Assembly: GCF_017315705.1 (NCBI RefSeq)
Contig: NZ_JAFLRF010000009.1
Span: 209,450-273,449, forward strand
Reading direction: 5' to 3'
Source of the DNA: Trinickia mobilis
GTDB lineage: Bacteria; Pseudomonadota; Gammaproteobacteria; Burkholderiales; Burkholderiaceae
Length of the DNA: 64,000 nt
Under the pieces are notes generated by a model. That model was not told where the DNA came from and did no database searches. It saw nothing but the letters and a program-made list of their open reading frames with translations. Shown piece after piece: positions 1-11,004 of this stretch. A program made the translations under genes and the position numbers. Each line of letters opens with the position of its first letter. Position 1 is the stretch's first letter.

Positions 1-321
1 GACATCGATCCCCAGGCAGTCGAATCCGCGCGCCACAACAGCGAGCGCAATCGCGCCGACGTGACCTACGGCCTGCCGGACGACTGCCCGGCCGGAGAGT
101 TCGATATCGTCGTCGCCAATATTCTGTCGAATCCGCTCAAGCTGATGGCGTCGATGCTGTCGTCGAAGGTGAAGCCGGGCGGACGCATCGCGCTGTCAGG
201 CGTCCTCGCGCGGCAGGCCGAAGAAGTCGCGCGCGTCTACCAGACCTGGATCGATATCGGCGTCTGGCGCGAACACGAGGGTTGGGTCTGTCTTGCCGGG
301 ACCCGGCGGGAAAGCCATTAG
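1..321 (+). CDS. prmA: Ribosomal protein L11 methyltransferase, C-terminal part
   Basis: Only the last 106 codons are inside the window; the gene starts upstream. PrmA uses S-adenosylmethionine to trimethylate ribosomal protein L11 in the cytoplasm. The visible part opens with [10 protein letters not shown], which fits the acidic end of a SAM-binding strand, and continues with [10 protein letters not shown], which matches the family's (D/N)PP-like catalytic loop (VANIL). The remainder is the end of the Rossmann-like methyltransferase fold. The stop is at 319-321. The zinc-ribbon gene follows 47 bp downstream on the same strand, a pairing usual in Burkholderiales. Identification rests on the VANIL-type motif, the C-terminal sequence and this neighbour. 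Confidence 0.88.
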   Translation, partial: DIDPQAVESARHNSERNRADVTYGLPDDCPAGEFDIVVANILSNPLKLMASMLSSKVKPGGRIALSGVLARQAEEVARVYQTWIDIGVWREHEGWVCLAGTRRESH

Positions 322-368
322 AATAGTGCGTATCGTCACGCACCGGCCCGCACGCCATTCGGCTCACT

Positions 369-1688
369 ATGCTTCTTGCGACGCGCTGTCCCCACTGTGA
401 TACCGTCTTCCGCCTTCAAGAGACGCAGCTTGCGCTGCGCGGGGGGCTCGTGCGCTGCGGGCATTGCCAGTCCGTGTTCAATGCCTCGGAAAATCTCGTC
501 GATGCGGAAGCCGGCGCGAAGCCAGTAGACAGCGGCGCGCCCGCCGAGACGCCCAGCGCACCGGAACCTGCTGCCGCTGCTGCAGCGCCGGCTCCCGAAG
601 CCGCGGCGCCGCAAGCGCCCGCACAAAATAAACCATCGCAACCCGCGCCGAATTTCGGCTCCGGCGCGTGGGATATGTGGGCGCCCGCCGCCGATGCGCA
701 GATCGACCCGGCACTGCGTCACGACGTCGAAACCATTGCTCGGCGGCAGGTCGCCGTGCCGGGCGCGCTGGAGTCGGGCGCGTTGGAGCCCGGAGCGGCG
801 CATGAGCCGTCGCCCGGAGCGGCGCAGCCGGCGTCAGCGCATGCAGCACACGGTGCCGTGCATCCGTCTGCCGAATCCGCCGGGATGCGGGAGCCGAGCT
901 TCACGGCGTGGCCTCATCCCGAGATGCGCGCCGAGCCGCAAGAGCGCGCATCGGCGGCAGCGCCCGCCCAGGCGGACGAGCCGATCTTGCCGAACACGAT
1001 GCCCTCTTCCTGGGGTACCGATCCGGAACCGCACTTCGGCACGCCCGAGCCGGAAGCGCCGGCAGCTCAGTCGACGGCGTCCGAACCCTCCGGCGCCGGG
1101 CCATCCGTCGCACAACGCAGCACCGGCGCACCGTTCGCAGCCGACCCCTTTTCCGCGAGTGCGCGCAGCTTCGCGGTCACGCGCGAGGAGCGTGCTCCTG
1201 AACCCAGCCGCATCGTCTGGCGCATCATCGGCACGCTCGTCGCACTCGTGCTGGCGGTGGTGCTGGTCGCGCAACTCGCGTGGTGGCGCCGCGAAACGGT
1301 CATGGTCTACTGGCCAGGCTCACAAGCGCTCTTCGCTCAGGTTTGCGAGCAGCTCGGCTGCCAGATCTCGCCGCCGCGCGATATCGACGGCCTCCAAGTC
1401 GAAGCATCGGATCTGCGCCAGATCGACGGCCCGCACCGCCTCGAGTTGCGAGTGCCGCTGCACAATCGCTACAACGTCGCGCTCGCGTACCCGGCGATGG
1501 AGCTCACGCTGCTCGACGACAAGAACAACGTTGCGATCAGGCGCGTGCTGTGGCCGCAGGACTATGTGCGCCCAGGCACGCCGATCGCCGCTGGGCTGCC
1601 CGCCCGCACCACGCAGACGATGATCGTGCGGCTCGACACCGGCAGCGCCGTCGCCAGCAATTTCCGCGTTCAGATCTTTTACCCGTAG
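369..1688 (+). CDS. Zinc-ribbon and DUF3426 membrane protein
   Basis: This 439-residue protein has three parts. The N-terminus is an MJ0042-type zinc ribbon with two Cys pairs (CPHC at about residues 7-10 and CGHC at about 31-34). A long Ala/Pro/Glu-rich linker, probably disordered, runs from about residue 45 to 275. One transmembrane helix at about 282-305 is followed by a C-terminal DUF3426 domain (about 310-439), probably periplasmic. The function of the family is unknown. The start is the ATG directly before LLATRCPHC; no strong ribosome-binding site precedes it, so translation may depend on prmA upstream. The linker gives a long out-of-frame shadow frame with no domain of its own. Confidence 0.85.
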   Translation: MLLATRCPHCDTVFRLQETQLALRGGLVRCGHCQSVFNASENLVDAEAGAKPVDSGAPAETPSAPEPAAAAAAPAPEAAAPQAPAQNKPSQPAPNFGSGAWDMWAPAADAQIDPALRHDVETIARRQVAVPGALESGALEPGAAHEPSPGAAQPASAHAAHGAVHPSAESAGMREPSFTAWPHPEMRAEPQERASAAAPAQADEPILPNTMPSSWGTDPEPHFGTPEPEAPAAQSTASEPSGAGPSVAQRSTGAPFAADPFSASARSFAVTREERAPEPSRIVWRIIGTLVALVLAVVLVAQLAWWRRETVMVYWPGSQALFAQVCEQLGCQISPPRDIDGLQVEASDLRQIDGPHRLELRVPLHNRYNVALAYPAMELTLLDDKNNVAIRRVLWPQDYVRPGTPIAAGLPARTTQTMIVRLDTGSAVASNFRVQIFYP

Positions 1689-1780
1689 CGCACGCCGAGC
1701 GCGTCCCGGCTGATGGAGGCCGGGCGCGCTCTCCTTCGCAGTCAATCGCCTCAATCTCAGACGAATCTTCGGAGCACAAC

Positions 1781-2281
1781 ATGAGTCAAGTCACGCTGGG
1801 TGGCAACCCGATCGAAGTCAGCGGCACGTTCCCGTCCGCGGGCCAGCAAGCCCCCGAGTTCTCGCTCGTCGGCAAGGATCTCAAGCCGGTCTCGCTCGCC
1901 GATTTCGCCGGCAAGCGCAAGGTGCTCAACATCGTGCCGAGCCTCGACACGCCGACGTGCGCCACGTCGACCCGCAAGTTCAACGAAGCCGCCGGCAAGC
2001 TTGCGAACACGTCGGTGATCGTCGTATCGGGCGATCTGCCGTTCGCCGCGACGCGCTTTTGCACGACTGAAGGCATCGAAAACGTCGTGACGGCTTCGAC
2101 CTTCCGCGGCCACGAGTTCGCGAAGGCGTATGGCGTCGACGTCACGAGCGGCCCGCTCACCGGCCTGACGGCACGCGCCGTGGTCGTGCTGGACGAGCAG
2201 AACAAGGTGCTGCACGCTGAGCTCGTCAGCGAAATCAAGGACGAGCCGAACTACGACGCAGCGCTGGCCGCGCTGAAGTAA
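1781..2281 (+). CDS. tpx: Thiol peroxidase (Tpx, atypical 2-Cys peroxiredoxin)
   Basis: The 166-residue protein reduces hydrogen peroxide and organic hydroperoxides with electrons from thioredoxin. The peroxidatic cysteine is Cys60 in [14 protein letters not shown] and the resolving cysteine is Cys94 in RFCTTEG, the spacing expected for Tpx. The length matches the family. The start is the ATG opening MSQVTLGG, with GGAG nine bases upstream. It lies 92 bp after the DUF3426 gene and is followed by a clear intrinsic terminator, so it is the last gene of its transcript. Confidence 0.96.
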   Translation: MSQVTLGGNPIEVSGTFPSAGQQAPEFSLVGKDLKPVSLADFAGKRKVLNIVPSLDTPTCATSTRKFNEAAGKLANTSVIVVSGDLPFAATRFCTTEGIENVVTASTFRGHEFAKAYGVDVTSGPLTGLTARAVVVLDEQNKVLHAELVSEIKDEPNYDAALAALK

Positions 2282-2301
2282 GCAGGACAAGCGTCACAAG
2301 G

Positions 2302-2327
2302 CGCCGCGCCCTTCGCGCGGCGTTTTT
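2302..2327 (+). terminator. Intrinsic terminator after tpx
   Basis: A perfect 8-bp GC stem (CGCCGCGC / GCGCGGCG) with a 5-base loop is followed by five T residues, 20 bp after the tpx stop. Confidence 0.9.
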
Positions 2328-2374
2328 GCATCGACACCGGCCCTTCCACTCTCACGTTCATAGGAAACCTCGCT

Positions 2375-3313
2375 TTGGCTACGCTGATCTGCGGCTCGCT
2401 CGCCTACGACAACATCATGACTTTCCAGGGCCGCTTTCGCGACCACATCCTGCCCGAGCAGGTGCACATCCTGAATGTGAGCTTCCTCGTGCCGACAATG
2501 CGCCGCGAATTCGGCGGCTGCGCCGGCAATATCGCCTATGCGCTGAAGCTGCTCGGCGGCGACGCGCGCATCATGGCGACGCTCGGCGCCGTCGACGCGC
2601 AGCTCTACCTCGACCGCCTCGACAGCCTCGGCCTCTCGAAAGCGCACGTGCGCGTGCTGCCGGATACCTATTCGGCGCAGGCGATGATCACGACCGACCT
2701 CGACAACAACCAGATCACTGCGTTCCACCCGGGCGCGATGATGGAATCGCACTTGAATCGCGCGGACGAAGCGCCCGGCGTCAAGCTCGGCATCGTCGCT
2801 CCGGACGGCTACGACGGCATGATCCAGCACTCCGAACAGTTCGCGGCCGCCGGTATTCCGTTCATTTTCGATCCGGGCCAGGGCCTGCCGCTCTTCGACG
2901 GCGCCCAGTTGCGGCGCATGATTGAACTTGCCACCTACGTGGCGGTCAACGACTACGAAGCAAAACTGGTCAGCAACAAGACCGGCTGGACTATCGACGA
3001 AATCGCCGGCCATGTAAAAGCGCTGATCGTCACGCGCGGCGAGCACGGCTCGCAGATTCACCATGCGGGTCAGTGCGAAGCGATTCCCGTCGTCCAGGCT
3101 GCGCGCGTGCTCGACCCGACCGGTTGCGGCGATGCCTTCCGCGGCGGCCTGCTGTACGGGATCGAGAAGGGGCTCGACTGGGCGACGACGGGCCGTCTCG
3201 CGAGCCTGATGGGCGCACTCAAGATCGAGCAGCAAGGACCGCAAAACTACGCGCCGTCACGCGGCGAAATCGATGAACGATTCAAGCAGGCATTTGGATA
3301 CAGCCTGCAGTAA
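2375..3313 (+). CDS. PfkB-family carbohydrate (ribokinase-like) kinase
   Basis: This 312-residue cytosolic kinase belongs to the PfkB/ribokinase superfamily. The N-terminal signature is GGCAGNIAYALKLLGG (about residues 47-62), and the C-terminal ATP/anion-hole motif is DPTGCGDAFRGG (about residues 247-258), whose Asp is the expected catalytic base. The substrate cannot be read from sequence; relatives are often labelled adenosine kinase, but sugar or nucleoside are both possible. The start is a TTG (LATLICGSLAYDN) preceded by AGGAAA; the residues directly after it are family-like, which supports this rather than an internal ATG. The lipoprotein gene follows after 19 bp. Confidence 0.85.
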   Translation: MATLICGSLAYDNIMTFQGRFRDHILPEQVHILNVSFLVPTMRREFGGCAGNIAYALKLLGGDARIMATLGAVDAQLYLDRLDSLGLSKAHVRVLPDTYSAQAMITTDLDNNQITAFHPGAMMESHLNRADEAPGVKLGIVAPDGYDGMIQHSEQFAAAGIPFIFDPGQGLPLFDGAQLRRMIELATYVAVNDYEAKLVSNKTGWTIDEIAGHVKALIVTRGEHGSQIHHAGQCEAIPVVQAARVLDPTGCGDAFRGGLLYGIEKGLDWATTGRLASLMGALKIEQQGPQNYAPSRGEIDERFKQAFGYSLQ

Positions 3314-3332
3314 TTCAGGGGAGCAACCAAAA

Positions 3333-3809
3333 ATGAGAACAACCACCCGTGTGGTACTGGCAATGATGGTCGTCGGTTCGCTGGCGATGACCGGGTGTGC
3401 GTACAACAGCAGCTCGTCGGACGTCTACACGGCCTCGCAGGCGCAGCGCGAGGCAACCGTGCGCTTCGGCACCGTCGAAAGCGTGCGCGCCGTGAAGATC
3501 AGCTCGAACAACGGTCAGCCGAGCGGGCTCGGCGCAGTCGGCGGCGGCGCGCTCGGCGCGGTGGCAGGTAGCGCGATCGGCGGCGGCAAAGGCTCGATCG
3601 CGACCGCGATCATCGGCGGCATCGCCGGTGCGGTGGCGGGCAACGCGATCGAGAACGGCGTCGCGGTGCAAAACGGCGTGGAAGTCACCGTGCGGCTCGA
3701 CAACGGCGACCTGCGCGCCATCACCCAGAGCGCCAACGGCGAAATCTTCCAGGCCGGCGACCGCGTCCGGCTGCTTTCAAGCGGCGGCGTTACCCGCGTC
3801 ACGCACTGA
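3333..3809 (+). CDS. Glycine-zipper outer-membrane lipoprotein (SlyB-like)
   Basis: The 158-residue protein has a type II signal peptide whose lipobox ends MTGC, making Cys22 the lipidated residue. The mature N-terminus is Ser-rich. A glycine-zipper segment (about residues 65-105, with runs such as GGGALGAVAGSAIGGG and IIGGIAGAVAGNAIENG) should form two short membrane-inserting helices. The C-terminus is a small polar domain. This is the architecture of the SlyB/Rick17kDa family in Gram-negative outer membranes; a role in envelope integrity is inferred. The ATG at 3333 is chosen because it alone gives a canonical signal peptide and has a GGGG-type site 9 bases upstream. Confidence 0.87.
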   Translation: MRTTTRVVLAMMVVGSLAMTGCAYNSSSSDVYTASQAQREATVRFGTVESVRAVKISSNNGQPSGLGAVGGGALGAVAGSAIGGGKGSIATAIIGGIAGAVAGNAIENGVAVQNGVEVTVRLDNGDLRAITQSANGEIFQAGDRVRLLSSGGVTRVTH

Positions 3810-3929
3810 ACGTCTCTCGGCCGTTCCTGGCCTTTCCTTTTTCATCCCCGTGAGCGCCTGCGCCGCCGCTCGGCGCGGGCGTGCCATGCCGGATGAAACG
3901 CGTCTTCAGCACGCCTCGCACGCCAGCGT

Positions 3930-3977
3930 TGCATGGGACCCGAGCAAGTGCTCTGCATGGGCCCGGAGTAAGTGCTG
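3930..3977. repeat. 24-bp imperfect tandem repeat, two copies
   Basis: Two adjacent 24-bp units occupy 3930-3953 and 3954-3977. Each begins TGCATGGG and contains AAGTGCT near its end, with about four differences between copies. They lie in the gene-free stretch between the lipoprotein and the H1-like gene, where no other coding signal is visible. Confidence 0.75.
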
Positions 3978-3999
3978 AAGCGCTAACTCGGATCGGCAT

Positions 4000-4033
4000 A
4001 AAAAATCCCGCCACCGGGAACCGGTGACGGGAT
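4000..4033 (-). terminator. Intrinsic terminator after the H1-like gene
   Basis: Read on the minus strand, a hairpin (arms CCCGTCACCGG and CCGGTGGCGGG, small loop) is followed by a run of six T. It begins 67 bp beyond the stop codon of the H1-like gene. Confidence 0.85.
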
Positions 4034-4100
4034 TCGGGTTGAGTAGCACTACTCAACCGTGTGGCACGTCGCGACGTGCCCAGATTACTGCATCGAGTTG

Positions 4101-4709
4101 TTACGGACGGCTGCCGGTCGGAAACGGCCATGCAGCAGCCGGATTCAACGCGGTCTTCACCGTAGCAGCAGGAGCCGTCGACGCAGCGGGTGCTGCAGCG
4201 GGAGCAGGCGCCGCAGCGGCCTTCTTCGCAGCAGCCTTCTTCGCCGGTGCGGCCTTCTTCGCAGGCGCAGCCTTCTTGGCAGCAGGGGCAGCCTTCTTCG
4301 CGGCAGCCTTCTTCGCAGGCGCGGCTTTCTTCGCCGCAGCCTTCTTAGCAGGCGCCTTCTTCGCAGCGGCCTTCTTCGCAGCGGCCTTCTTCGCGACGGT
4401 CTTCTTCGCAGCGGCCTTCTTCGCCGGTGCAGCCTTCTTCGCAGCAACCTTCTTCACGGCGACTTTCTTGGCTGCAACCTTCTTCACCGCGACTTTCTTC
4501 GCTGCGACTTTCTTGGCAGCAACCTTCTTCACCGCGACTTTCTTCGCTGCAACCTTCTTGGCAGCAACCTTCTTCACGGCGACCTTCTTCGCTGCAACCT
4601 TCTTCACAGCAGCCTTCTTGGCCGGAGCAGCCTTCTTCGCTGCGGTCTTCTTCACGGCCGGTTTTGCCGCGGCTTTTTTAGCAGCAGGTTTTTTCTTGGC
4701 GAGTGCCAT
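4101..4709 (-). CDS. Histone H1-like Ala/Lys-rich nucleoid protein
   Basis: The 202-residue protein is almost wholly composed of AAKK, VKKV and PAKK-type units, giving a very basic, low-complexity chain like the C-terminal tail of eukaryotic H1 and bacterial H1 homologues (Bordetella BpH1, chlamydial Hc). Such proteins bind and condense DNA with little sequence specificity. The block at about 4440-4600 is internally repetitive at DNA level, so copy number can vary between strains. The last residues (about [17 protein letters not shown]) break the pattern and contain no Lys. Two ATGs lie in tandem; the second (4709) is preferred because it is six bases from AAGGAG, whereas the first is three bases away. 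Codon repetition gives large shadow frames on the other strand. Confidence 0.85.
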   Translation of the reverse strand: MALAKKKPAAKKAAAKPAVKKTAAKKAAPAKKAAVKKVAAKKVAVKKVAAKKVAAKKVAVKKVAAKKVAAKKVAVKKVAAKKVAVKKVAAKKAAPAKKAAAKKTVAKKAAAKKAAAKKAPAKKAAAKKAAPAKKAAAKKAAPAAKKAAPAKKAAPAKKAAAKKAAAAPAPAAAPAASTAPAATVKTALNPAAAWPFPTGSRP

Positions 4710-4736
4710 CATTTTCTCCTTCAGGTTTTCAGATGA

Positions 4737-4765
4737 GAGTTAGTTCAAACTACACCCTTCGTCAA
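4737..4765 (-). promoter_or_regulatory. Possible promoter of the H1-like gene
   Basis: On the minus strand TTGACG and TAACTC are separated by 17 bp, about 30 bp upstream of the start. The -35 is good and the -10 poor. Confidence 0.35.
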
Positions 4766-4814
4766 AACCCGCTTCCCGCTGCACACCTATCAGGGCGTGC
4801 GCTGCGAAGCGGGC

Positions 4815-4859
4815 TATTCATCGGCGTACGCGCTTCCCGCTTGCTTACGCTAATGAATA
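4815..4859. repeat. Inverted repeat (hairpin)
   Basis: Arms TATTCATCGGCGTA (4815-4828) and TACGCTAATGAATA (4846-4859) pair at 12 of 14 positions around a 17-base loop. Confidence 0.7.
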
Positions 4860-4975
4860 CGGTAAGGCGCGCCGTGCCAGCGGGCACCGCACGCCAAGTC
4901 CAGTCGGCTTCGAGGCGCTTATTTGCCCGCTTTTCAGCGATCAAGCAGCTCTCGAATGCCGGCAATCGTTTGAGC

Positions 4976-5003
4976 AAGCCGACGGCTTGGCCGCCGGCTT
5001 TTT
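4976..5003 (+). terminator. Terminator-like hairpin in the gene-free stretch
   Basis: An 11-bp stem with one mismatch (AAGCCGACGGC / GCCGCCGGCTT, loop TTG) runs into a T tract on the plus strand. No plus-strand gene precedes it, so it would end an unannotated transcript or be part of a repeat. Confidence 0.5.
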
Positions 5004-5186
5004 CCGGGGGGAAGTTTGCCCATCCCACTGAAGGGTTCGCAAAGTGCCTTTCATGTTTGTGGGCTGCGGATCGCACCGCTAAGCCACTGGGCACGCTTTG
5101 CATCAGGCGTTTCTGCTCCTAGCTTGTTTGCCGGGGCGCTCGCCGCCGGCATCCCCATCAAATTCGTTGTCGAGGCACGCGCGGGG

Positions 5187-6422
5187 TCACTCCCACGACA
5201 GCGCACCGCCAGTCTGATATTCAATGACCCGCGTCTCGAAGAAGTTGCGCTCCTTCTTCAGGTCGATCATCTCGCTCATCCACGGGAACGGGTTTTCTTC
5301 GTTCGGGAACAGCGGATCGAGGCCGATCTGCTGGCATCGGCGGTTGCAAATGAAGCGCAGATAGCTCTTGAACATCGACGCATTGAGGCCGAGCACCCCG
5401 CGCGGCATCGTGTCTTCTGCGTAGCGATATTCGAGGTCGACAGCGTGCTTGAAGATCTCGCGGATCTCCTCGCGGAATTCGGCCGTCCACAGATGCGGGT
5501 TTTCGAGTTTGATCTGGTTGATGAGATCGATGCCGAAGTTGCAGTGCATCGACTCGTCGCGCAGGATGTATTGGTACTGTTCCGCCGCGCCCGTCATCTT
5601 GTTCTGCCGGCCGAGCGCAAGGATTTGCGTAAACCCGACGTAGAAGAAGAGGCCCTCCATCACGCAGGCGAATACGATCAGCGACTTGAGCAGCTTCTGG
5701 TCGGCTTCGAGCGTGCCGGTCTTGAAGGCCGGATCGGTCAGCGTGTGGATGAACGGAATCAGGAATTCGTCTTTGTCGCGGATCGACTTGACTTCGTGAT
5801 ACGCGTTGAACATCTCGCCCTCGTCGAGACCGAGCGACTCGACGATGTACTGGTAGGCGTGCGTGTGGATCGCCTCTTCGAACGCCTGGCGCAGCAGAAA
5901 CTGCCGGCACTCGGGCGCCGTGATGTGGCGGTAGGTGCCGAGCACGATGTTGTTCGCGGCGAGCGAATCGGCCGTCACGAAGAAGCCCAGGTTGCGCTTG
6001 ACGATGCGGCGCTCGTCTTCGGTGAGGCCGTTCGGGTCTTTCCACAGGGCGATGTCGCGGGACATGTTGATTTCCTGCGGCATCCAGTGGTTTGCGCAAC
6101 CCGCCAGATACTTCTCCCACGCCCACTTGTACTTGAACGGCACGAGCTGATTGACGTCAGTCTTGCCGTTGATGATGCGCTTGTCGGCGACATTCACGCG
6201 CGCTTCGGAAGCGCCCGCCGGTGCCGCAGCCGTTGCTGCGTCGTCGGCATATGGAGCGACTGCGAAGTCGCCTGCGAAAATATCCTTCGCCGAGGGAGCT
6301 TGAGTGGCGGCGCGCGTCGCTGCTTGCGCTCCGGCAGCCGATCCCGCGGAGTTGCGCAACGCGTTCTGTTGCGAACCACTCGAGGGAATTGCGGCAGTGA
6401 TCTCGTCATCCCAGTTGAGCAT
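5187..6422 (-). CDS. nrdB: Ribonucleoside-diphosphate reductase class Ia, beta subunit
   Basis: This 411-residue subunit houses the diiron-tyrosyl radical cofactor that starts ribonucleotide reduction by NrdA. Ligands and radical site are all present: ADSLAANN (Asp152), [10 protein letters not shown] (Glu183, His186 and radical Tyr190), [10 protein letters not shown] (Glu) and RDESMH (Glu and His). The first 80 residues are a poorly conserved Ala-rich extension found in Burkholderiales homologues. The C-terminus supplies the tail that binds NrdA. The start is the ATG before LNWDDEIT, with GGTGAG upstream. It lies 481 bp downstream of nrdA on the same strand, an unusually wide gap for the pair. 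Confidence 0.97.
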   Translation of the reverse strand: MLNWDDEITAAIPSSGSQQNALRNSAGSAAGAQAATRAATQAPSAKDIFAGDFAVAPYADDAATAAAPAGASEARVNVADKRIINGKTDVNQLVPFKYKWAWEKYLAGCANHWMPQEINMSRDIALWKDPNGLTEDERRIVKRNLGFFVTADSLAANNIVLGTYRHITAPECRQFLLRQAFEEAIHTHAYQYIVESLGLDEGEMFNAYHEVKSIRDKDEFLIPFIHTLTDPAFKTGTLEADQKLLKSLIVFACVMEGLFFYVGFTQILALGRQNKMTGAAEQYQYILRDESMHCNFGIDLINQIKLENPHLWTAEFREEIREIFKHAVDLEYRYAEDTMPRGVLGLNASMFKSYLRFICNRRCQQIGLDPLFPNEENPFPWMSEMIDLKKERNFFETRVIEYQTGGALSWE

Positions 6423-6903
6423 AAATTCTCACCATCAATTTAGATCGGTTTGTACCATCTTTTCGTTAGCGATAAAAGGGTTCGCTCACGAAAAATCCTG
6501 TTTTCGATTCGCGTTGCGACCTACATACAACACTTTGATCTTCACGTCGTCTTCAACACTTCGCGTGATGTGTTCGAAGCGTGTGTCTTAGAGGTGCTTC
6601 GCATTGCCGAGTGGGTATCGAAGCGAGGTGTTCTCGATACCTCGTGCGTGCGCTTCGACGACCCTTGATGACCATCCGGCAACGTCGCCTGCTGTGTTGC
6701 CTGGTCCTTATCGTTAGGGTTTCAACGGCTCGGCGAAGTTCAAAGAATCCGCGCTGCGCTGCACCTTCTTCTTGACCGGCGACAGACTTCTTCGTTGCTT
6801 CGTTACATCGTGTGACGGCTGTCCGGGAAGAGCGGCGCGCACTTCGACTTCATGTTGCGCGCCGCTCGTCTCATCGCGTGTGTGCGCTACGGCACTTACG
6901 CGG
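6423..6903. other. Intergenic region between nrdA and nrdB
   Basis: No gene is convincing here. The region is less GC-rich than its flanks near nrdB and contains a perfect inverted repeat at 6830-6867 close to the nrdA stop. No close match to an NrdR box or a strong sigma70 promoter was seen ahead of nrdB, so nrdB could depend on readthrough from nrdA or on a weak promoter. Confidence 0.55.
6830..6867. repeat. Perfect 11-bp inverted repeat after nrdA
   Basis: GAGCGGCGCGC (6830-6840) pairs exactly with GCGCGCCGCTC (6857-6867) across a 16-base loop, 37 bp beyond the nrdA stop on the minus strand. No T run follows, so it may stabilise or attenuate the transcript rather than terminate it. Confidence 0.7.
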
Positions 6904-9909
<3,006 letters not shown>

Positions 9910-10242
9910 GTGCAAAGCTCCTGGTCTTGTTGGATGGTGCGGAGAGAGACCCGCGGGTTAAAACACTCGCTGCGCAACCCCGTGCGCGAACGATGAGGTG
10001 GAAGAAAAGCGGCGGCACAGAACGGCCGCACGGGACAACGTTGATTCGACGATGAACGTTTTCATCTTGGCTATCACCATTCCCCGACTGCGTTTTTCTT
10101 CTTTGACAGCACTGCGCGAGATTGGATGTCCCGTCGCAGCGCCTCTTTGATTGCAACGCTGGCAATGCTTGCGGCACCGAACTGTCGAGGCTGGGTGCCG
10201 CCGGGCCAGAGACACAAGATATTGTGCAGGTGCGTCTGACTG
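9910..10242 (-). other. Long nrdA 5' leader
   Basis: From the predicted start point near 10242, nrdA would have a leader of about 330 bases. It contains a hairpin (arms GCGGCACC and GGTGCCGC-like at 10171-10202) and a short frame starting MKTFIVESTLSRAAVL (35 codons from its internal ATG) that ends at 9958, 48 bases before nrdA. Nothing proves that the frame is translated. Confidence 0.45.
10212..10227. promoter_or_regulatory. NrdR box 1 upstream of nrdA
   Basis: ACACAAGATATTGTGC matches the known NrdR consensus (ACACWATATATWGTGT) at nearly every conserved position and is palindromic. NrdR is the zinc-finger, ATP-cone repressor of ribonucleotide reductase genes. Confidence 0.85.
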
Positions 10243-10258
10243 GCACCAAGTATAGTGG
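10243..10258. promoter_or_regulatory. NrdR box 2 overlapping the nrdA -10
   Basis: GCACCAAGTATAGTGG is a weaker NrdR-type palindrome exactly 31 bp (three helical turns) from box 1, the spacing typical of paired NrdR boxes. It covers the predicted -10 element. Confidence 0.78.
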
Positions 10259-10276
10259 ACTTACATCTGATCTCAA
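10249..10276 (-). promoter_or_regulatory. nrdA promoter (sigma70-type)
   Basis: On the minus strand TTGAGA and TATACT are separated by 16 bp. The -10 lies in NrdR box 2 and box 1 lies just downstream of the likely start point, consistent with repression by NrdR. Confidence 0.75.
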
Positions 10277-10419
10277 AAGGCTTTATTTGGTGTCGGACGC
10301 TTGACTTTTCACACGCCTAGACGAGACAAGGCATCGCCCGGAAAGCAAGGCGCTGCAACGTTCTTCGCCTTGCCTACGCAATGAGCAACGAACGTGCGCG
10401 GACCCGCGAAACGGCTGCG

Positions 10420-11004
10420 TCAACCGTGCCGATAGGGAAAGTACCGAGCGGGCAATGCGGTGTCTTGCGCGAAGCGCTGCCAATCGAAGTGCGGACCGGG
10501 GTCGGTCTTGCGACCTGGCGCAATGTCGGAGTGGCCCGCGAGCGCATCGACCGGATAGCGGTCGACAAGCACCTTCACGAGCGCAGCCAGCGTCTCGTAT
10601 TGCGGCGCTTCGAACGCCGTATCGTCGCTGCCCTCCAGCTCGACGCCGATCGAGAAGTCGTTGCAGCGTTCGCGTCCGAAGAAGCTGGAGAGGCCCGCGT
10701 GCCACGCACGGTCGTTGCACGAGACGTACTGCTCTAGCGCGCCGTCGCGCCGGATCACGAAATGCGACGACACGCGCAAGCCGCGCAGATGCGTGTCGTA
10801 GTACGCGTGCGCGTCGCAGTCGAGACGGTTCAGGAAGAGATCCGCGACCGCGCTGCCGCCGAACTCGCCGGGCGGCAGGCTGATGTTGTGGATGACGATC
10901 AGCGTCGGCACGGCGCCATCGGGCCGCGCCTCGAAGTTCGGCGACGGCAGTGCGCGCGCCGCGCTCACCCAGCCGCCGGCGCCGACGCTCAACCCTGCGC
11001 TCAT
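10420..11004 (-). CDS. ampD: 1,6-anhydro-N-acetylmuramyl-L-alanine amidase AmpD
   Basis: The 194-residue cytoplasmic zinc amidase cleaves the peptide from anhydro-muropeptides taken up during wall recycling, which in many Gram-negatives also sets the level of the AmpC-inducing signal. The fold signature LIVIHNISLPPGEFGG carries the first zinc His. GHSDIAPGRKTDPGPHFDW carries the second His and the Asp ligand. The length and both motifs match AmpD. The ATG at 11004 is used because it opens family-like sequence and overlaps the upstream gene's stop by 4 bp (ATGA), implying coupled translation. Confidence 0.95.
   Translation of the reverse strand: MSAGLSVGAGGWVSAARALPSPNFEARPDGAVPTLIVIHNISLPPGEFGGSAVADLFLNRLDCDAHAYYDTHLRGLRVSSHFVIRRDGALEQYVSCNDRAWHAGLSSFFGRERCNDFSIGVELEGSDDTAFEAPQYETLAALVKVLVDRYPVDALAGHSDIAPGRKTDPGPHFDWQRFAQDTALPARYFPYRHG

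Larger units (their letters stand above)
4743..5186. other. Gene-free, structure-rich stretch between H1-like gene and nrdB
   Basis: No convincing gene is visible in these 440 bp. A 113-codon minus-strand frame (4762-5103) exists but has no recognisable domain and a composition that does not look coding. The stretch holds several inverted repeats. Arms CCCGCTTC and GAAGCGGG lie at the left end. A hairpin at 4815-4859 has 14-nt arms with 12 matches. A strong hairpin with a T run is at 4976-5003. It may be an interspersed element or carry an unannotated RNA; the sequence alone does not decide. Confidence 0.5.

Noticed and set aside
4440..4600. Short regular repeats as a CRISPR array
   Set aside because: They are codon repeats of AAKK/VKKV units in the H1-like gene with no unique spacers and no cas genes.
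4762..5103. 113-codon minus-strand frame between the H1-like gene and nrdB as a gene
   Set aside because: No ribosome-binding site or domain was recognised, and inverted repeats explain the region better. A repeat-derived peptide cannot be excluded.
9910..9915. TTG start two codons upstream for nrdA
   Set aside because: ATG at 9909 has AGGAG at eight bases and starts normal sequence.
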